NCBI GenBank assembly: GCA_910586735.1
Contig: CAJUJW010000028.1
Span: 1-32,234 of the forward strand
Length of the DNA stretch: 32,234 nucleotides
DNA from: an uncultured Oscillibacter sp.
GTDB lineage: Bacteria; Bacillota; Clostridia; Oscillospirales; Oscillospiraceae
Reading direction: 5' to 3'
Shown: piece after piece, positions 6,938 to 17,496 of the stretch
Layout of the letters: each line of letters begins with the position of its first letter
How positions within the stretch are numbered: the stretch's first letter is position 1
Position numbers and translations under genes: made by a program
The notes under the pieces: model-generated
Told to the model about the DNA's origin: nothing
The model's database searches: none
Seen by the model: the letters and a program-made list of their open reading frames with translations, nothing else

Positions 6938-8887
6938 ATGGCAGACAACGAAATTTTGAATTCCACCGCTGTGGACGCGGGAAACGAGTACGACGCCTCG
7001 GAAATTCAGGTCCTGGAGGGCCTGGAGGCCGTGCGGAAGCGGCCCGGCATGTATATCGGCTCCACCTCCGCCTCCGGCCTGCACCACCTGGTGTATGAAA
7101 TCGTGGACAACGCCATCGATGAGGCCCTGGCGGGCTTCTGCACGGAGATTCTGGTCCAGATCAACGAGGGGGACACCATCACGGTGGTTGACAACGGCCG
7201 GGGCATCCCCGTGGACATCCAGGCCCAGACGGGCAAGCCCGCCCTGGAGGTGGTGTACACCATCCTCCACGCCGGCGGCAAGTTCGGCGGCGGGGGCTAT
7301 AAAGTCTCCGGCGGCCTCCACGGCGTGGGCGCCTCGGTGGTCAACGCCCTTTCCGAGTGGCTGGAGGTCCAGGTCCACAAAAACGGCGAGATTTACGAGA
7401 TGAAGTTCTCCAGGGGCCAGATTACCCAGGAGATGACCGTGGTGGGGAAGACGGACCGCACCGGCACCACCGTCACCTTCAAGCCGGACCCGGAGATGTT
7501 CGAGGACACGGTTTATAACTACGAGATCCTCCACACCCGCATGAGAGAGGAGGCTTTCCTCAACGCGGGACTGCGGATTAATACCGTGGACCTGCGGCCT
7601 GGGAAGGAACAGCGGGACTCCATGTGCTACGAGGGGGGTATCCGGGAGTTCGTCACCTGGCTGAACAAGAGCAAGGACGCCCTCCACCCCGGCGTCATCT
7701 ACATGTCCGGGCAGAAGGACGACTCCGTGGCCGAGGTGGCCCTCCAGTACAACGACGGGTACAATGAAACCATCCTGTCCTTTGCCAACAACGTCCACAC
7801 CCCCGAGGGGGGCATGCACGAGGAGGGCTTCAAGCGGGCCTTGACCACCGTGCTGAACAGCTACGGGCGGAAAATCAAAATGCTGAAGGACGACGAGAAG
7901 GTCTCCGGCGAGGACTGCCGGGAGGGCCTCACCTGCGTCATCTCCGTGAAGCTCACCGACGCCCAGTTTGAGGGCCAGACCAAGGCCAAGCTGGGCAACA
8001 GCGAAATTCGGACCCTGGTGAACAACATCGTGGCCGATAAGCTGGACACCTATCTGGAGGAGAACCCCCAGGTGGGCCGCATGATTCTGGACAAAGCCCT
8101 GACCGCCAGCCGGGCCAGGGAGGCCGCCAAGAAGGCCAGAGAGTCCATCCGCCGGAAGACGGCCCTCAGCGGAGCGGCCATGCCCGACAAGCTGCGGGAC
8201 TGCAACGAGAACAACCCCGAGCTGACCGAAATCTATATCGTCGAGGGAGACTCCGCCGGAGGCTCCGCCACCCAGGGCCGGGACTCCCGGTTCCAGGCCA
8301 TCCTGCCCCTGTGGGGTAAGATGCTGAACGTGGAGAAGGCCCGGGCCGACAAGGTCTATGGAAACGACAAGCTCCAGCCGGTCATCACCGCCCTGGGGGC
8401 GGGCATCGGGGACGAGTTCGACGCCAACAAGCTGCGGTATCACAAGGTCATCATCATGGCGGACGCCGACGTGGACGGGTCCCACATTCGGACCCTGCTT
8501 CTGACCTTCTTCTTCCGCTTCATGCGGCCGCTCATTGAGCAGGGCTATGTGTACTCCGCCGTGCCGCCCCTCTTCAAGCTGACCCGGGGCAAGGTGACGC
8601 GGGTGGCCTATGACGAGCCGGAACGGGACAGAATTTCCGCCGAGCTTCGGGCGGGGAACCCCAACGCCAAGGTGGAGATCAGCCGCTTCAAGGGCCTGGG
8701 CGAGATGAACCCCCACGAGCTGTGGGAGACCACCATGGACCCGGCCACCCGGACCCTGCGGAGGATTACCCTGGACGACGCCGTGAAGGCCGACGAGACC
8801 TTTACCATTCTCATGGGGGAGAAGGTGGAACCGCGGAAGGAGTTCATTGAGAAGAACGCCAAGTATGTGGTGAATCTGGACTATTGA
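6938..8887 (+). CDS. gyrB: DNA gyrase subunit B
   Basis: GyrB is the ATPase half of gyrase, which introduces negative supercoils. The 649 residues show the GHKL ATP-binding start (V-R-K-R-P-G-M-Y-I-G, then V-D-N-A-I-D-E-A and D-N-G-R-G-I-P-V), the transducer, the TOPRIM motif E-G-D-S-A-G-G-S-A and the D-A-D-V-D-G-S-H-I metal site, and the tail ending in K-Y-V-V-N-L-D-Y. Where many gyrases have S-A-K-Q-G-R-D, this has S-A-T-Q-G-R-D. AAAGGAG precedes the ATG at 6938. Confidence 0.98.
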   Translation: MADNEILNSTAVDAGNEYDASEIQVLEGLEAVRKRPGMYIGSTSASGLHHLVYEIVDNAIDEALAGFCTEILVQINEGDTITVVDNGRGIPVDIQAQTGKPALEVVYTILHAGGKFGGGGYKVSGGLHGVGASVVNALSEWLEVQVHKNGEIYEMKFSRGQITQEMTVVGKTDRTGTTVTFKPDPEMFEDTVYNYEILHTRMREEAFLNAGLRINTVDLRPGKEQRDSMCYEGGIREFVTWLNKSKDALHPGVIYMSGQKDDSVAEVALQYNDGYNETILSFANNVHTPEGGMHEEGFKRALTTVLNSYGRKIKMLKDDEKVSGEDCREGLTCVISVKLTDAQFEGQTKAKLGNSEIRTLVNNIVADKLDTYLEENPQVGRMILDKALTASRAREAAKKARESIRRKTALSGAAMPDKLRDCNENNPELTEIYIVEGDSAGGSATQGRDSRFQAILPLWGKMLNVEKARADKVYGNDKLQPVITALGAGIGDEFDANKLRYHKVIIMADADVDGSHIRTLLLTFFFRFMRPLIEQGYVYSAVPPLFKLTRGKVTRVAYDEPERDRISAELRAGNPNAKVEISRFKGLGEMNPHELWETTMDPATRTLRRITLDDAVKADETFTILMGEKVEPRKEFIEKNAKYVVNLDY

Positions 8888-8897
8888 GGAGGCGGCT

Positions 8898-9113
8898 ATG
8901 AAACGAATTGCGAGCATGCTTTTGCTGATGGCCCTGGCGCTGACCGGCTGCGGCGGCGTCTCGAAGGAGGAGTACGAGACCGGTACGCTTCTCAACCCCG
9001 AGGCAGCGTTTTTTATGTATCCCTCTCTTTATATCTCCAACTTCCGCCCGGCGGAGGAAAGCGACTGCGGGCTGGATTCCGTCCACCTGGCGTACGAAGC
9101 GTGTGAAACCTGA
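8898..9113 (+). CDS. small lipoprotein between gyrB and gyrA
   Basis: A 71-residue protein with a typical lipoprotein signal: basic start M-K-R, hydrophobic core L-L-L-M-A-L-A and lipobox L-T-G-C, lipidated Cys at residue 18. The mature part of about 53 residues has no recognised domain. It starts 10 bases after gyrB with GAGGAGG upstream and ends 26 bases before gyrA, so it must be made with gyrase. It may be complete or the shortened remains of a longer lipoprotein; no continuation in other frames was evident. Confidence 0.72.
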   Translation: MKRIASMLLLMALALTGCGGVSKEEYETGTLLNPEAAFFMYPSLYISNFRPAEESDCGLDSVHLAYEACET

Positions 9114-9139
9114 TTTAAGGAAAGGCTGGGTAACAGCAG

Positions 9140-11731
<2,592 letters not shown>

Positions 11732-11756
11732 GTGATACCTTTACCTCAATATGTAA

Positions 11757-11786
11757 AAAGAATGAGAGCGAAAGCTCTCATTCTTT
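11757..11786. terminator. bidirectional terminator between gyrA and the XRE gene
   Basis: AAAGAATGAGAGC (11757-11769) and GCTCTCATTCTTT (11774-11786) pair perfectly over 13 bases around a GAAA tetraloop. The minus-strand side continues with TTTTT, so it can end the XRE transcript; the plus-strand side ends in TTCTTT and can end the gyrA transcript. The XRE stop codon (11780-11778) lies inside the stem. Confidence 0.85.
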
Positions 11787-12014
11787 AAACTCAAACAGCT
11801 TATAAAGCGGAATATTCAATGCCCCTGCAATATCAATTAAAGTATCCAGACTACAGGAGCTGGCGGCGGTTTCTATCCGCTGAATATAATTTCGGCTGAC
11901 TCCCGTTTCTCCGCATGCGTCGGCTAACTGCTCCTGCGTCAGGCGCTGTTCCTTCCGGTAGTGCAGGATATTTAACCCTATTTGAATCCATTTTTTATGA
12001 TGGCGAATATCCAT
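11778..12014 (-). CDS. small XRE-family transcriptional regulator
   Basis: A 78-residue protein that is little more than a Cro/C1-type helix-turn-helix (about 25-47: L-T-Q-E-Q-L-A-D-A-C, then V-S-R-N-Y-I-Q-R-I-E), followed by S-L-D-T-L-I-D-I-A-G-A-L-N-I-P typical of XRE proteins. It binds DNA, probably as a dimer, and has no ligand or protease domain. It is AT-rich, unlike its neighbours, convergent with gyrA and divergent from rnhA. Repeats at 12042-12086 in the shared upstream region are natural operators, so autoregulation and control of the rnhA promoter are likely inferences. The ribosome site (GAGATGG) is weak. Probably acquired horizontally with the antitoxin fragment. Confidence 0.88.
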   Translation of the reverse strand: MDIRHHKKWIQIGLNILHYRKEQRLTQEQLADACGETGVSRNYIQRIETAASSCSLDTLIDIAGALNIPLYKLFEFKE

Positions 12015-12041
12015 AGAACCATCTCAATGAATATTTTACCT

Positions 12042-12086
12042 GTTTAGCAAAAGAAGTTTAGCAAATAAACTATTTGTAAATACAAA
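12042..12086. promoter_or_regulatory. operator-like repeats between the XRE gene and rnhA
   Basis: GTTTAGCAAA occurs twice (12042-12051 and 12056-12065) with a 14-base period. The second copy is part of an inverted repeat, GTTTA-5-TAAAC (12056-12070). Next comes TTTGTA-AA-TACAAA (12073-12086), a second inverted repeat overlapping the -35 of the rnhA promoter. This density of short repeats beside an XRE gene is typical of its own operators. Confidence 0.6.
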
Positions 12087-12103
12087 CAGATTATATGTAT
12101 AAT
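12074..12103 (+). promoter_or_regulatory. promoter for rnhA inside the AT-rich insert
   Basis: TTGTAA (12074-12079), an 18-base spacer and TATAAT (12098-12103) with a G two bases before the -10. The transcript would start near 12110 and carry a leader of about 70 bases. The -35 lies in the inverted repeat at 12073-12086, so the XRE protein could block it. Confidence 0.65.
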
Positions 12104-12181
12104 GTCATTATTGCAGAGGCAAAGAATTTGAGAGACCGGCTTTTTAAAAAACTGCTGAGAAGATTTAAGAAGGAGAAAAGA

Positions 12182-12619
12182 ATGAAAACCGTCACCATCT
12201 ACACCGACGGGGCCTGCTCGGGGAACCCTGGGCCCGGGGGCTGGGGGGCCATCCTCATGTACGGGGAGCACAAAAAGGAGCTCTCCGGCGGCGAGGCCCG
12301 GACCACCAACAACCGCATGGAGCTCACCGCCGTCATTCAGGCCCTGCGCTGCCTCAAGGAGCCCTGCGCCGTGGAGCTGTGGTCCGATTCCAAGTACATC
12401 ATCGACGCCCTGGAAAAGGGCTGGGCCGCGGGCTGGCGGAGGAGGGGCTGGATCAAGTCCGACAAAAAGCCCGCCCTGAACCCGGACCTGTGGGAACAGC
12501 TGCTGGACCTGCTGGAGGTCCACGACCTCCGCTGCCACTGGGTGAAGGGCCACGCCGAGAACGAGTTCAACAACCGCTGCGACGAGCTGGCCGTGGCGGA
12601 GAGCCGGAGGTTCAAGTGA
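12182..12619 (+). CDS. rnhA: ribonuclease HI
   Basis: RNase HI removes RNA from RNA-DNA hybrids such as R-loops and primers. The 145 residues contain the full active site: Asp9 in I-Y-T-D-G-A-C-S-G-N, Glu47 in N-R-M-E-L, Asp69 in W-S-D-S-K-Y and Asp134 in N-R-C-D-E-L-A, plus the flexible-loop His124 (V-K-G-H). It has the basic-handle type W-R-R-R-G-W. The start is ATG 12182 with AAGGAG upstream. The frame stays open to an ATG at 12095, but that codon overlaps the -10 and has no ribosome site. Composition switches sharply from AT-rich to GC-rich at the start codon, so the promoter and leader come from the insert. Confidence 0.95.
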   Translation: MKTVTIYTDGACSGNPGPGGWGAILMYGEHKKELSGGEARTTNNRMELTAVIQALRCLKEPCAVELWSDSKYIIDALEKGWAAGWRRRGWIKSDKKPALNPDLWEQLLDLLEVHDLRCHWVKGHAENEFNNRCDELAVAESRRFK

Positions 12620-12744
12620 ATTCCAATCATTCACAAACTGTTTACACCCGACTCATAATTTCGCAAAAACTTTCGGGTACAGTAAGAATCAGCAAAGGGT
12701 ACTCCCAGCCCGATGCGTTTTCTCCCTCCTAAAATAAACACACA

Positions 12745-12778
12745 CGAAAAACGGACCGCTTCGGCGGTCCGTTTTTCG
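12745..12778 (+). terminator. intrinsic terminator of rnhA
   Basis: Perfect 15-base arms (12745-12759 and 12764-12778) around a TTCG tetraloop, with core CGGACCGC/GCGGTCCG and T5 within the right arm. The preceding 12620-12744 has no gene that I can see. Confidence 0.9.
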
Positions 12779-12817
12779 TCTCCCCCTTAAAATTTTCCAG
12801 CGCCCTGCCGATATCGT

Positions 12818-12837
12818 ATTTGTAAGGGATTACAAAT
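12818..12837. promoter_or_regulatory. 20-base perfect inverted repeat upstream of an unknown gene
   Basis: ATTTGTAAGGGATTACAAAT has 8-base perfect arms around GGGA and lies 42 bases before the start at 12880. No good -35/-10 pair was found near it. It resembles an operator; the half-site TTTGTA recurs, with other spacing, at 12073-12086. Confidence 0.5.
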
Positions 12838-12879
12838 TTCAAACGTGAGGGAGCACGGCAGAAAAAGGAAGCGCGAAGC

Positions 12880-13464
12880 ATGAACAGCGGAGTCAATTAC
12901 ATCGTCAACAACACGGGCATCCCCTCCTCGGAGTGGGAGAAGTACAAGCCGGCGGGGGTGAACCCGGACGGACCCTCGGTGGATTTCTCGGACCTGCTCT
13001 CCGGCGAGAAGGGGGAGATTGTCTCCAAGCTCACCGACGGGGCCAGGAGGACCTTGCAGCGGCTGAAGGTCAACCCCAATTCCATTTCCAAGATGGAGTG
13101 GATGGACCTGATGCACGAGCTGAACGCCATGGGGGCCATCAGCGACACGGATTATACCTGGACGCGGGTAGATTTCCATTTTGTGCCTTTGGGGGATAAA
13201 GAGAATCCGTTTCCGCTGTCGAAGGACATGCGGGAGACGCTGCTGAGCGGCGGTAGCCAGTGGTCGGGAAATCCCTTGAACCACCTGGACCAGTGGGCCT
13301 TTTCCCTGAAAAAATGGGGCACGGAGCTGTCCTGGGAGCGGAATTTCGACGGGAGTCCCAAATACAAGGACCTCTCCCCGATTTACGATCAGGCCTCCGC
13401 CTGCGGACGGGTGTCCAACCTCATCAAGGGCCTGCTGGCGGCGGACCTGTTTGCCTCCAGGTAA
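12880..13464 (+). CDS. unknown soluble protein
   Basis: A 194-residue protein with no signal peptide, membrane segment or motif that I recognise. It is hydrophilic, with aromatic-rich stretches (S-S-E-W-E-K-Y-K, M-E-W-M-D-L-M-H-E-L, and W-T-R-V-D-F-H-F). The ATG at 12880 has AAAAGGAAG upstream. It is a single-gene unit: terminators lie on both sides (12745-12778 and 13487-13514), and a striking inverted repeat precedes it. Codon use matches its GC-rich neighbours, so it looks native. Confidence 0.75.
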   Translation: MNSGVNYIVNNTGIPSSEWEKYKPAGVNPDGPSVDFSDLLSGEKGEIVSKLTDGARRTLQRLKVNPNSISKMEWMDLMHELNAMGAISDTDYTWTRVDFHFVPLGDKENPFPLSKDMRETLLSGGSQWSGNPLNHLDQWAFSLKKWGTELSWERNFDGSPKYKDLSPIYDQASACGRVSNLIKGLLAADLFASR

Positions 13465-13486
13465 AAGGGCTTTTCTTCGGGAACAG

Positions 13487-13514
13487 GCGGGACGGCATTG
13501 CCGTCCCGCTTTTT
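13487..13514 (+). terminator. intrinsic terminator after the unknown gene
   Basis: GCGGGACGG (13487-13495), loop CATTG and CCGTCCCGC (13501-13509), followed by T5 (13510-13514). Confidence 0.9.
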
Positions 13515-13523
13515 CCATGCCCC

Positions 13524-13552
13524 TTGATAAACCCGGACAAACAGTATAGAAT
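13524..13552 (+). promoter_or_regulatory. nadE promoter
   Basis: TTGATA (13524-13529), a 17-base spacer and TAGAAT (13547-13552), 36 bases before the nadE start. Confidence 0.7.
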
Positions 13553-13588
13553 AGACCTGTCAAAAAATCCATATAGGAGGTATGGAAT

Positions 13589-15502
13589 ATGAGAGATGGA
13601 TTCATCAGCGTCGCCTGCGGCGCACCCAAACTCCGCCTGGCGGACTGCGCCTATAACGCCGAGCAGACCTTTCAGCTGATGCGCTCTGCCGAGAAGGCGG
13701 GGGTCAAGGTCCTGGTCCTGCCGGAACTGGGCCTGACCGGCTACACCTGCGGGGACCTCTTCTATCAGGACGCCCTCCTCCGGGAGGCCGAGGAGGCCCT
13801 GTACACCGTGCTGGCCGCCACCAGGAACCTGGAGGTAGTGACTGCGGTTGGCATGCCCCTGCGGGTCCACAACAGTCTGTATAACTGCGCTGTGATTATA
13901 CAAAAGGGAAAAATTCTTGGGGTGGTGCCTAAAACCCACCTGCCCAATTACGGGGAGTTTTACGAAAAGCGCTGGTTCGCCCCGGCGCCGGAGGAGCCGG
14001 AGAGCCTGCCCCTGCTGGGGCGGGAGTTTGTCACCTTCGGGGCGGGGCAGGTGTTCCGGTGCGAGAACGTCCCCGGATTGACCCTGGGCTTTGAGATCTG
14101 CGAGGACCTCTGGTCCCCGGCGGCCCCCTCCGTCCAGATGGCGAAAGACGGGGCCTCCGTCATCTGCAACCTCTCCGCCAGCAACGACGTGGTGGGCAAG
14201 GATGCCTACCGCCGCCAGCTGGTGACCATGCAGAGCGCCAAGCTGTTGTGCGGCTACGTCTACGCCAGCGCCGGGGCGGGGGAGTCCACCGCCGATCTGG
14301 TCTTCGGGGCCCATCAGCTCATTGCCGAGAACGGGACCCTGCTGGCCGAGCGGCGCTTTGAGGGGGGACTGCTGATCTCCGAGATCGACGTGCAGCGCCT
14401 GGCCTATGAGCGCCGCCGGACCCAGGCCCTGGGGGAGGGCGCGGGAAGCGACGGCTGCGAGGAGACCTTCACCCTGACGGAAAGCAGGACCAAGCTCACC
14501 CGCCACGTGGCCCCCATGCCCTTCGTCCCCGAGGGGAAGGAGGACCGGGACGAGCGCTGCCGGGAGATTCTTCTGCTGGCCTCCCTGGGCCTCAGGCGGC
14601 GGCTGGAGCACACGGGGGCCAAAACCTGTGTGGTGGGCCTCTCCGGGGGGCTGGATTCCACCCTGGCCATTTTGATTACGGGCCTGGCCATGAAGATGAT
14701 GGACCGGCCTCTGTCGGACATCATCGCCGTCACCATGCCCTGCTTCGGCACCACGGACCGGACGAGGAACAACGCCGTTCTGCTGGCGGAACAGATGGGG
14801 GCGAGCCTCCGGACTGTGGACATCACCGCCTCTGTCCGCAGCCACTTCCGGGACATTGGCCACGACCCGGAGGACCACTCCGTCACCTATGAGAACGCCC
14901 AGGCCAGGGAGCGGACCCAGGTCCTCATGGACATCGCCAACGAAAACGGCGGGCTGGTCATCGGCACCGGGGACCTCAGCGAGCTGGCCCTGGGCTGGTG
15001 TACCTACAACGGGGACCACATGAGCATGTACGGGGTCAACGCCTCCATCCCCAAGACCCTGGTGCGGCATCTGGTGGGCTACCTCTCCAGGGACGGGGAG
15101 GAGCCCGAGCTCCACGACGTGCTGGAGGACATCCTGGACACCCCCGTGTCCCCGGAACTGCTGCCCGCCGTGAAGGGGGAGATCAGCCAGCGGACCGAGG
15201 ACCTGGTGGGGCCCTATGAGCTTCACGACTTCTTCCTGTACTACGTGGTCCGCTGGGGCTTCGCGCCGGGGAAGGTCTTCCGCCTGGCCCAGCACGCCCT
15301 GGGGCGGAAGTACAGCCGGGAGGTCATTTTGAAGTGGCTGAAATCCTTCTACCGCCGCTTCTTCTCCCAGCAGTTCAAGCGGGACTGCCTGCCGGACGGC
15401 CCCAAGATCGGCACCGTGTCCCTGTCTCCTCGGGGTGATTGGAGAATGCCCTCCGACGCTCAGGCGGCTGTGTGGGTAGCGGAAGCGGAGAGCCTGACAT
15501 GA
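13589..15502 (+). CDS. nadE: glutamine-dependent NAD+ synthetase
   Basis: It makes NAD+ from nicotinate adenine dinucleotide, ATP and glutamine, the last step of NAD synthesis. The 637 residues combine an N-terminal nitrilase-type glutaminase with triad Glu46 (L-P-E-L-G-L-T-G-Y), Lys115 (P-K-T-H-L-P-N-Y) and Cys171 (G-F-E-I-C-E-D-L-W), and a C-terminal synthetase with P-loop S-G-G-L-D-S at 352-357 and G-T-G-D-L-S-E further on. AGGAGGT lies upstream of the ATG. The stop overlaps the next start (ATGA), so nadE and the GH3 lipoprotein are co-translated. Confidence 0.97.
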   Translation: MRDGFISVACGAPKLRLADCAYNAEQTFQLMRSAEKAGVKVLVLPELGLTGYTCGDLFYQDALLREAEEALYTVLAATRNLEVVTAVGMPLRVHNSLYNCAVIIQKGKILGVVPKTHLPNYGEFYEKRWFAPAPEEPESLPLLGREFVTFGAGQVFRCENVPGLTLGFEICEDLWSPAAPSVQMAKDGASVICNLSASNDVVGKDAYRRQLVTMQSAKLLCGYVYASAGAGESTADLVFGAHQLIAENGTLLAERRFEGGLLISEIDVQRLAYERRRTQALGEGAGSDGCEETFTLTESRTKLTRHVAPMPFVPEGKEDRDERCREILLLASLGLRRRLEHTGAKTCVVGLSGGLDSTLAILITGLAMKMMDRPLSDIIAVTMPCFGTTDRTRNNAVLLAEQMGASLRTVDITASVRSHFRDIGHDPEDHSVTYENAQARERTQVLMDIANENGGLVIGTGDLSELALGWCTYNGDHMSMYGVNASIPKTLVRHLVGYLSRDGEEPELHDVLEDILDTPVSPELLPAVKGEISQRTEDLVGPYELHDFFLYYVVRWGFAPGKVFRLAQHALGRKYSREVILKWLKSFYRRFFSQQFKRDCLPDGPKIGTVSLSPRGDWRMPSDAQAAVWVAEAESLT

Positions 15503-16728
15503 AAAGATGGTTTCTGTTAACCCTGGCCCTGGTCCTGCTCCTCACGGCCTGCGGGGGGAAGACGGTGCCCCCGCCGCCGGAGGAGGAGAACGCGCCTCCG
15601 GCAGATGCGCCCCCGCCCATGCCGGAGGCCCCGGCGAAGCCGGTGGACCCCGAGGAGGCCGCCCTTCAGGCCCTTCTCAATGGGCTGAGCCTGGAGGAGA
15701 AGGTGGGGCAGCTGTTCTTTGTCAAGGTCCCGGCGGAGAACGCCCTGGAGGACGTGACCGCCTACCACCTGGGGGGCTACCTCCTGTTCAGCAAGGACAC
15801 CAAGGACCTGACGGCCAACGAGCTGATTCAGAAAATCGCCTCCTGGCAGGCGGAGACGGCGGATTCCGGCATCCCCCTGCTCATCGGCGCGGACGAGGAG
15901 GGGGGCACCACCGCCCGGATCAGCTCCAACCCCCACATACGAAGCAAGCGCTTCTCCAGCCCCGGCAAGCTCTGGCGGCAGGGAGAGCTGGAGGCCGTGA
16001 AAGAGGAGGCCAGGGAGAAGGCTATCCTCCTGAAAGCCATCGGGGTCAACGTCAATCTGGCCCCCGTGGCGGACGTGTCCACCAACCCGGCGGACTTCAT
16101 GTACGACCGGACCACCGGCGGGGACGAGACAACGGCCGCCGCCTTTGTCGGCGCCGTGCTGGAGGTCCAGACCCGGTACGGCCTGGGCAGCGTCATGAAG
16201 CACTTCCCCGGCTACGGGAACAACCGGGACACCCACAACGGCGCGGCCGTGGACGAGCGCAGTCTGGACACCTTCTGGAATCAGGATTTCGTCCCCTTCC
16301 AGTCGGGCATTGACTTTGGAAACCGCCACCCCCTGGGGCCCGCCGTGCTGGTGAGCCACAACATCGTGAAGTGCATGGACCCCGATCTCCCAGCGTCCCT
16401 GTCCCCGGAGGTCCACCGGGTTCTCCGGGATGAGCTGGGCTTTGACGGCGTGGTCATGACCGACGATCTGGCCATGGGGGCCGTGTCGGCCTACGCGGCG
16501 GATGGGAACGCGGCGGTGATGTCCCTCCAGGCGGGGAACGACCTGGTGGTGACCACGGACTACCGCGCCCAGATTCCCAGGGTGATTGCCGCCGTGGAGG
16601 AGGGGGAGCTGCCCGAGAGCGTCATTGATACCGCCTGCCTTCGGGTCCTGCGGTGGAAGCTGGAGCTGGGCCTGCTGGAGCTGACGGAGGAGGGGAAGCT
16701 GGTTTCGACGGTGATTCCCTGGGGCTGA
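15499..16728 (+). CDS. nagZ: glycoside hydrolase family 3 lipoprotein (beta-N-acetylhexosaminidase, NagZ-like)
   Basis: A 409-residue lipoprotein: signal M-K-R-W-F with lipobox L-T-A-C, lipidated Cys18, then a Pro/Glu-rich linker to about residue 50. The GH3 barrel has K-H-F-P-G-Y-G at 234-240, the D-x-H acid/base dyad of bacterial NagZ enzymes (Asp244-Thr-His246), and the nucleophile candidate Asp322 in V-M-T-D-D-L-A-M-G. Such enzymes remove N-acetylglucosamine from muropeptides; being anchored outside, it would act on wall fragments during turnover. It lacks the extra C-terminal domain of the B. subtilis enzyme. The start at 15499 (overlap ATGA with nadE) gives a proper signal; an in-frame ATG at 15439 would not. 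Confidence 0.9.
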   Translation: MKRWFLLTLALVLLLTACGGKTVPPPPEEENAPPADAPPPMPEAPAKPVDPEEAALQALLNGLSLEEKVGQLFFVKVPAENALEDVTAYHLGGYLLFSKDTKDLTANELIQKIASWQAETADSGIPLLIGADEEGGTTARISSNPHIRSKRFSSPGKLWRQGELEAVKEEAREKAILLKAIGVNVNLAPVADVSTNPADFMYDRTTGGDETTAAAFVGAVLEVQTRYGLGSVMKHFPGYGNNRDTHNGAAVDERSLDTFWNQDFVPFQSGIDFGNRHPLGPAVLVSHNIVKCMDPDLPASLSPEVHRVLRDELGFDGVVMTDDLAMGAVSAYAADGNAAVMSLQAGNDLVVTTDYRAQIPRVIAAVEEGELPESVIDTACLRVLRWKLELGLLELTEEGKLVSTVIPWG

Positions 16729-16741
16729 GGAGGAGATTTTG

Positions 16742-17478
16742 ATGAGGAGGAGATTCTGGAGGAGGGCCGCGCCGCTGTTCCTGCTGGCGGCGGTTCTGCT
16801 GGCGGGCCTGCGCGGTCAAGGGCGATTTGACCTGGGGGGAAAATTGACAGTGAGGACGGCTGCTTTTCTTTCGACTACTCGGTGCCGGATATCTGCCGCG
16901 TCCTGATGGTGACGAAATCCGGGGAGACCTTCATTTCACTGCCCTTTGAGCGGCAGGCCCTCCAGTCCTCCGTCACGGTGGACTGGGAGTTAAAGACCGT
17001 CAGCACCCCGCCCCTTTGGCGGGGGTATGCCGCCCAGTTCCTGGCGACGTTCCTGCCCACGCTGGCCATAGAAGGGCTGCTGTTCCTGCTGTTCCGGCTG
17101 TGGTCCAAGCGAAACGCCCTGGTGTTCCTGGCGGCGAATGTTCTGACCCAAGGGGGCCTGACCCTCTGGACCAGTCTGCGGATCGTCCGCTGGGGGACGC
17201 AGGATATTGTGATGTACACTTCCTTGTTCCCCCCGCTTACCAGAATCCAACTTTTCCTTGAGCAATTTTTCTATGTGGCGGACTGGATATCCCCCCGGCT
17301 GCTCCCGGCGGAGCTTGTCATCCTCCTGGCAGAGGCGGCGCTGTACATGTGGCTGTTCCGGGACTGCTCCAAAAAGCGGGCGGCCCTCTACGCCCTGGCG
17401 GCAAACCTCTGCTCCTTCCTGCTGGGGCTGTACCTGGCGGAACCGGTCTGGAAACTTGTGGTAAGAACGTTGATATAA
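16742..17478 (+). pseudogene. degraded membrane-protein gene
   Basis: An ATG at 16742 with AGGAG upstream opens a good signal peptide (M-R-R-R-F-W-R-R-A-A-P, then L-F-L-L-A-A-V-L-L-A-G) whose frame ends near 16905. A second frame, open from 16831 (TGA at 16828-16830) to 17478, encodes an extracytoplasmic end (V-P-D-I-C-R-V-L-M-V-T-K-S-G-E) and several membrane segments, ending L-V-V-R-T-L-I. The halves resemble the two ends of a family I have seen in Oscillospiraceae (signal, outer domain, C-terminal membrane part), with most of the outer domain missing. A deletion that changed the frame explains this best. Expression of only the second part from GTG 16882 cannot be excluded. Confidence 0.6.
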
Positions 17479-17496
17479 AGAAAGGCGAGTGGAAAC

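Noticed and set aside
12095..12181. A 29-residue basic N-terminal extension of RNase HI
   Set aside because: The ATG at 12095 overlaps the predicted -10 and has no ribosome site; ATG 12182 has AAGGAG and gives the usual protein start.
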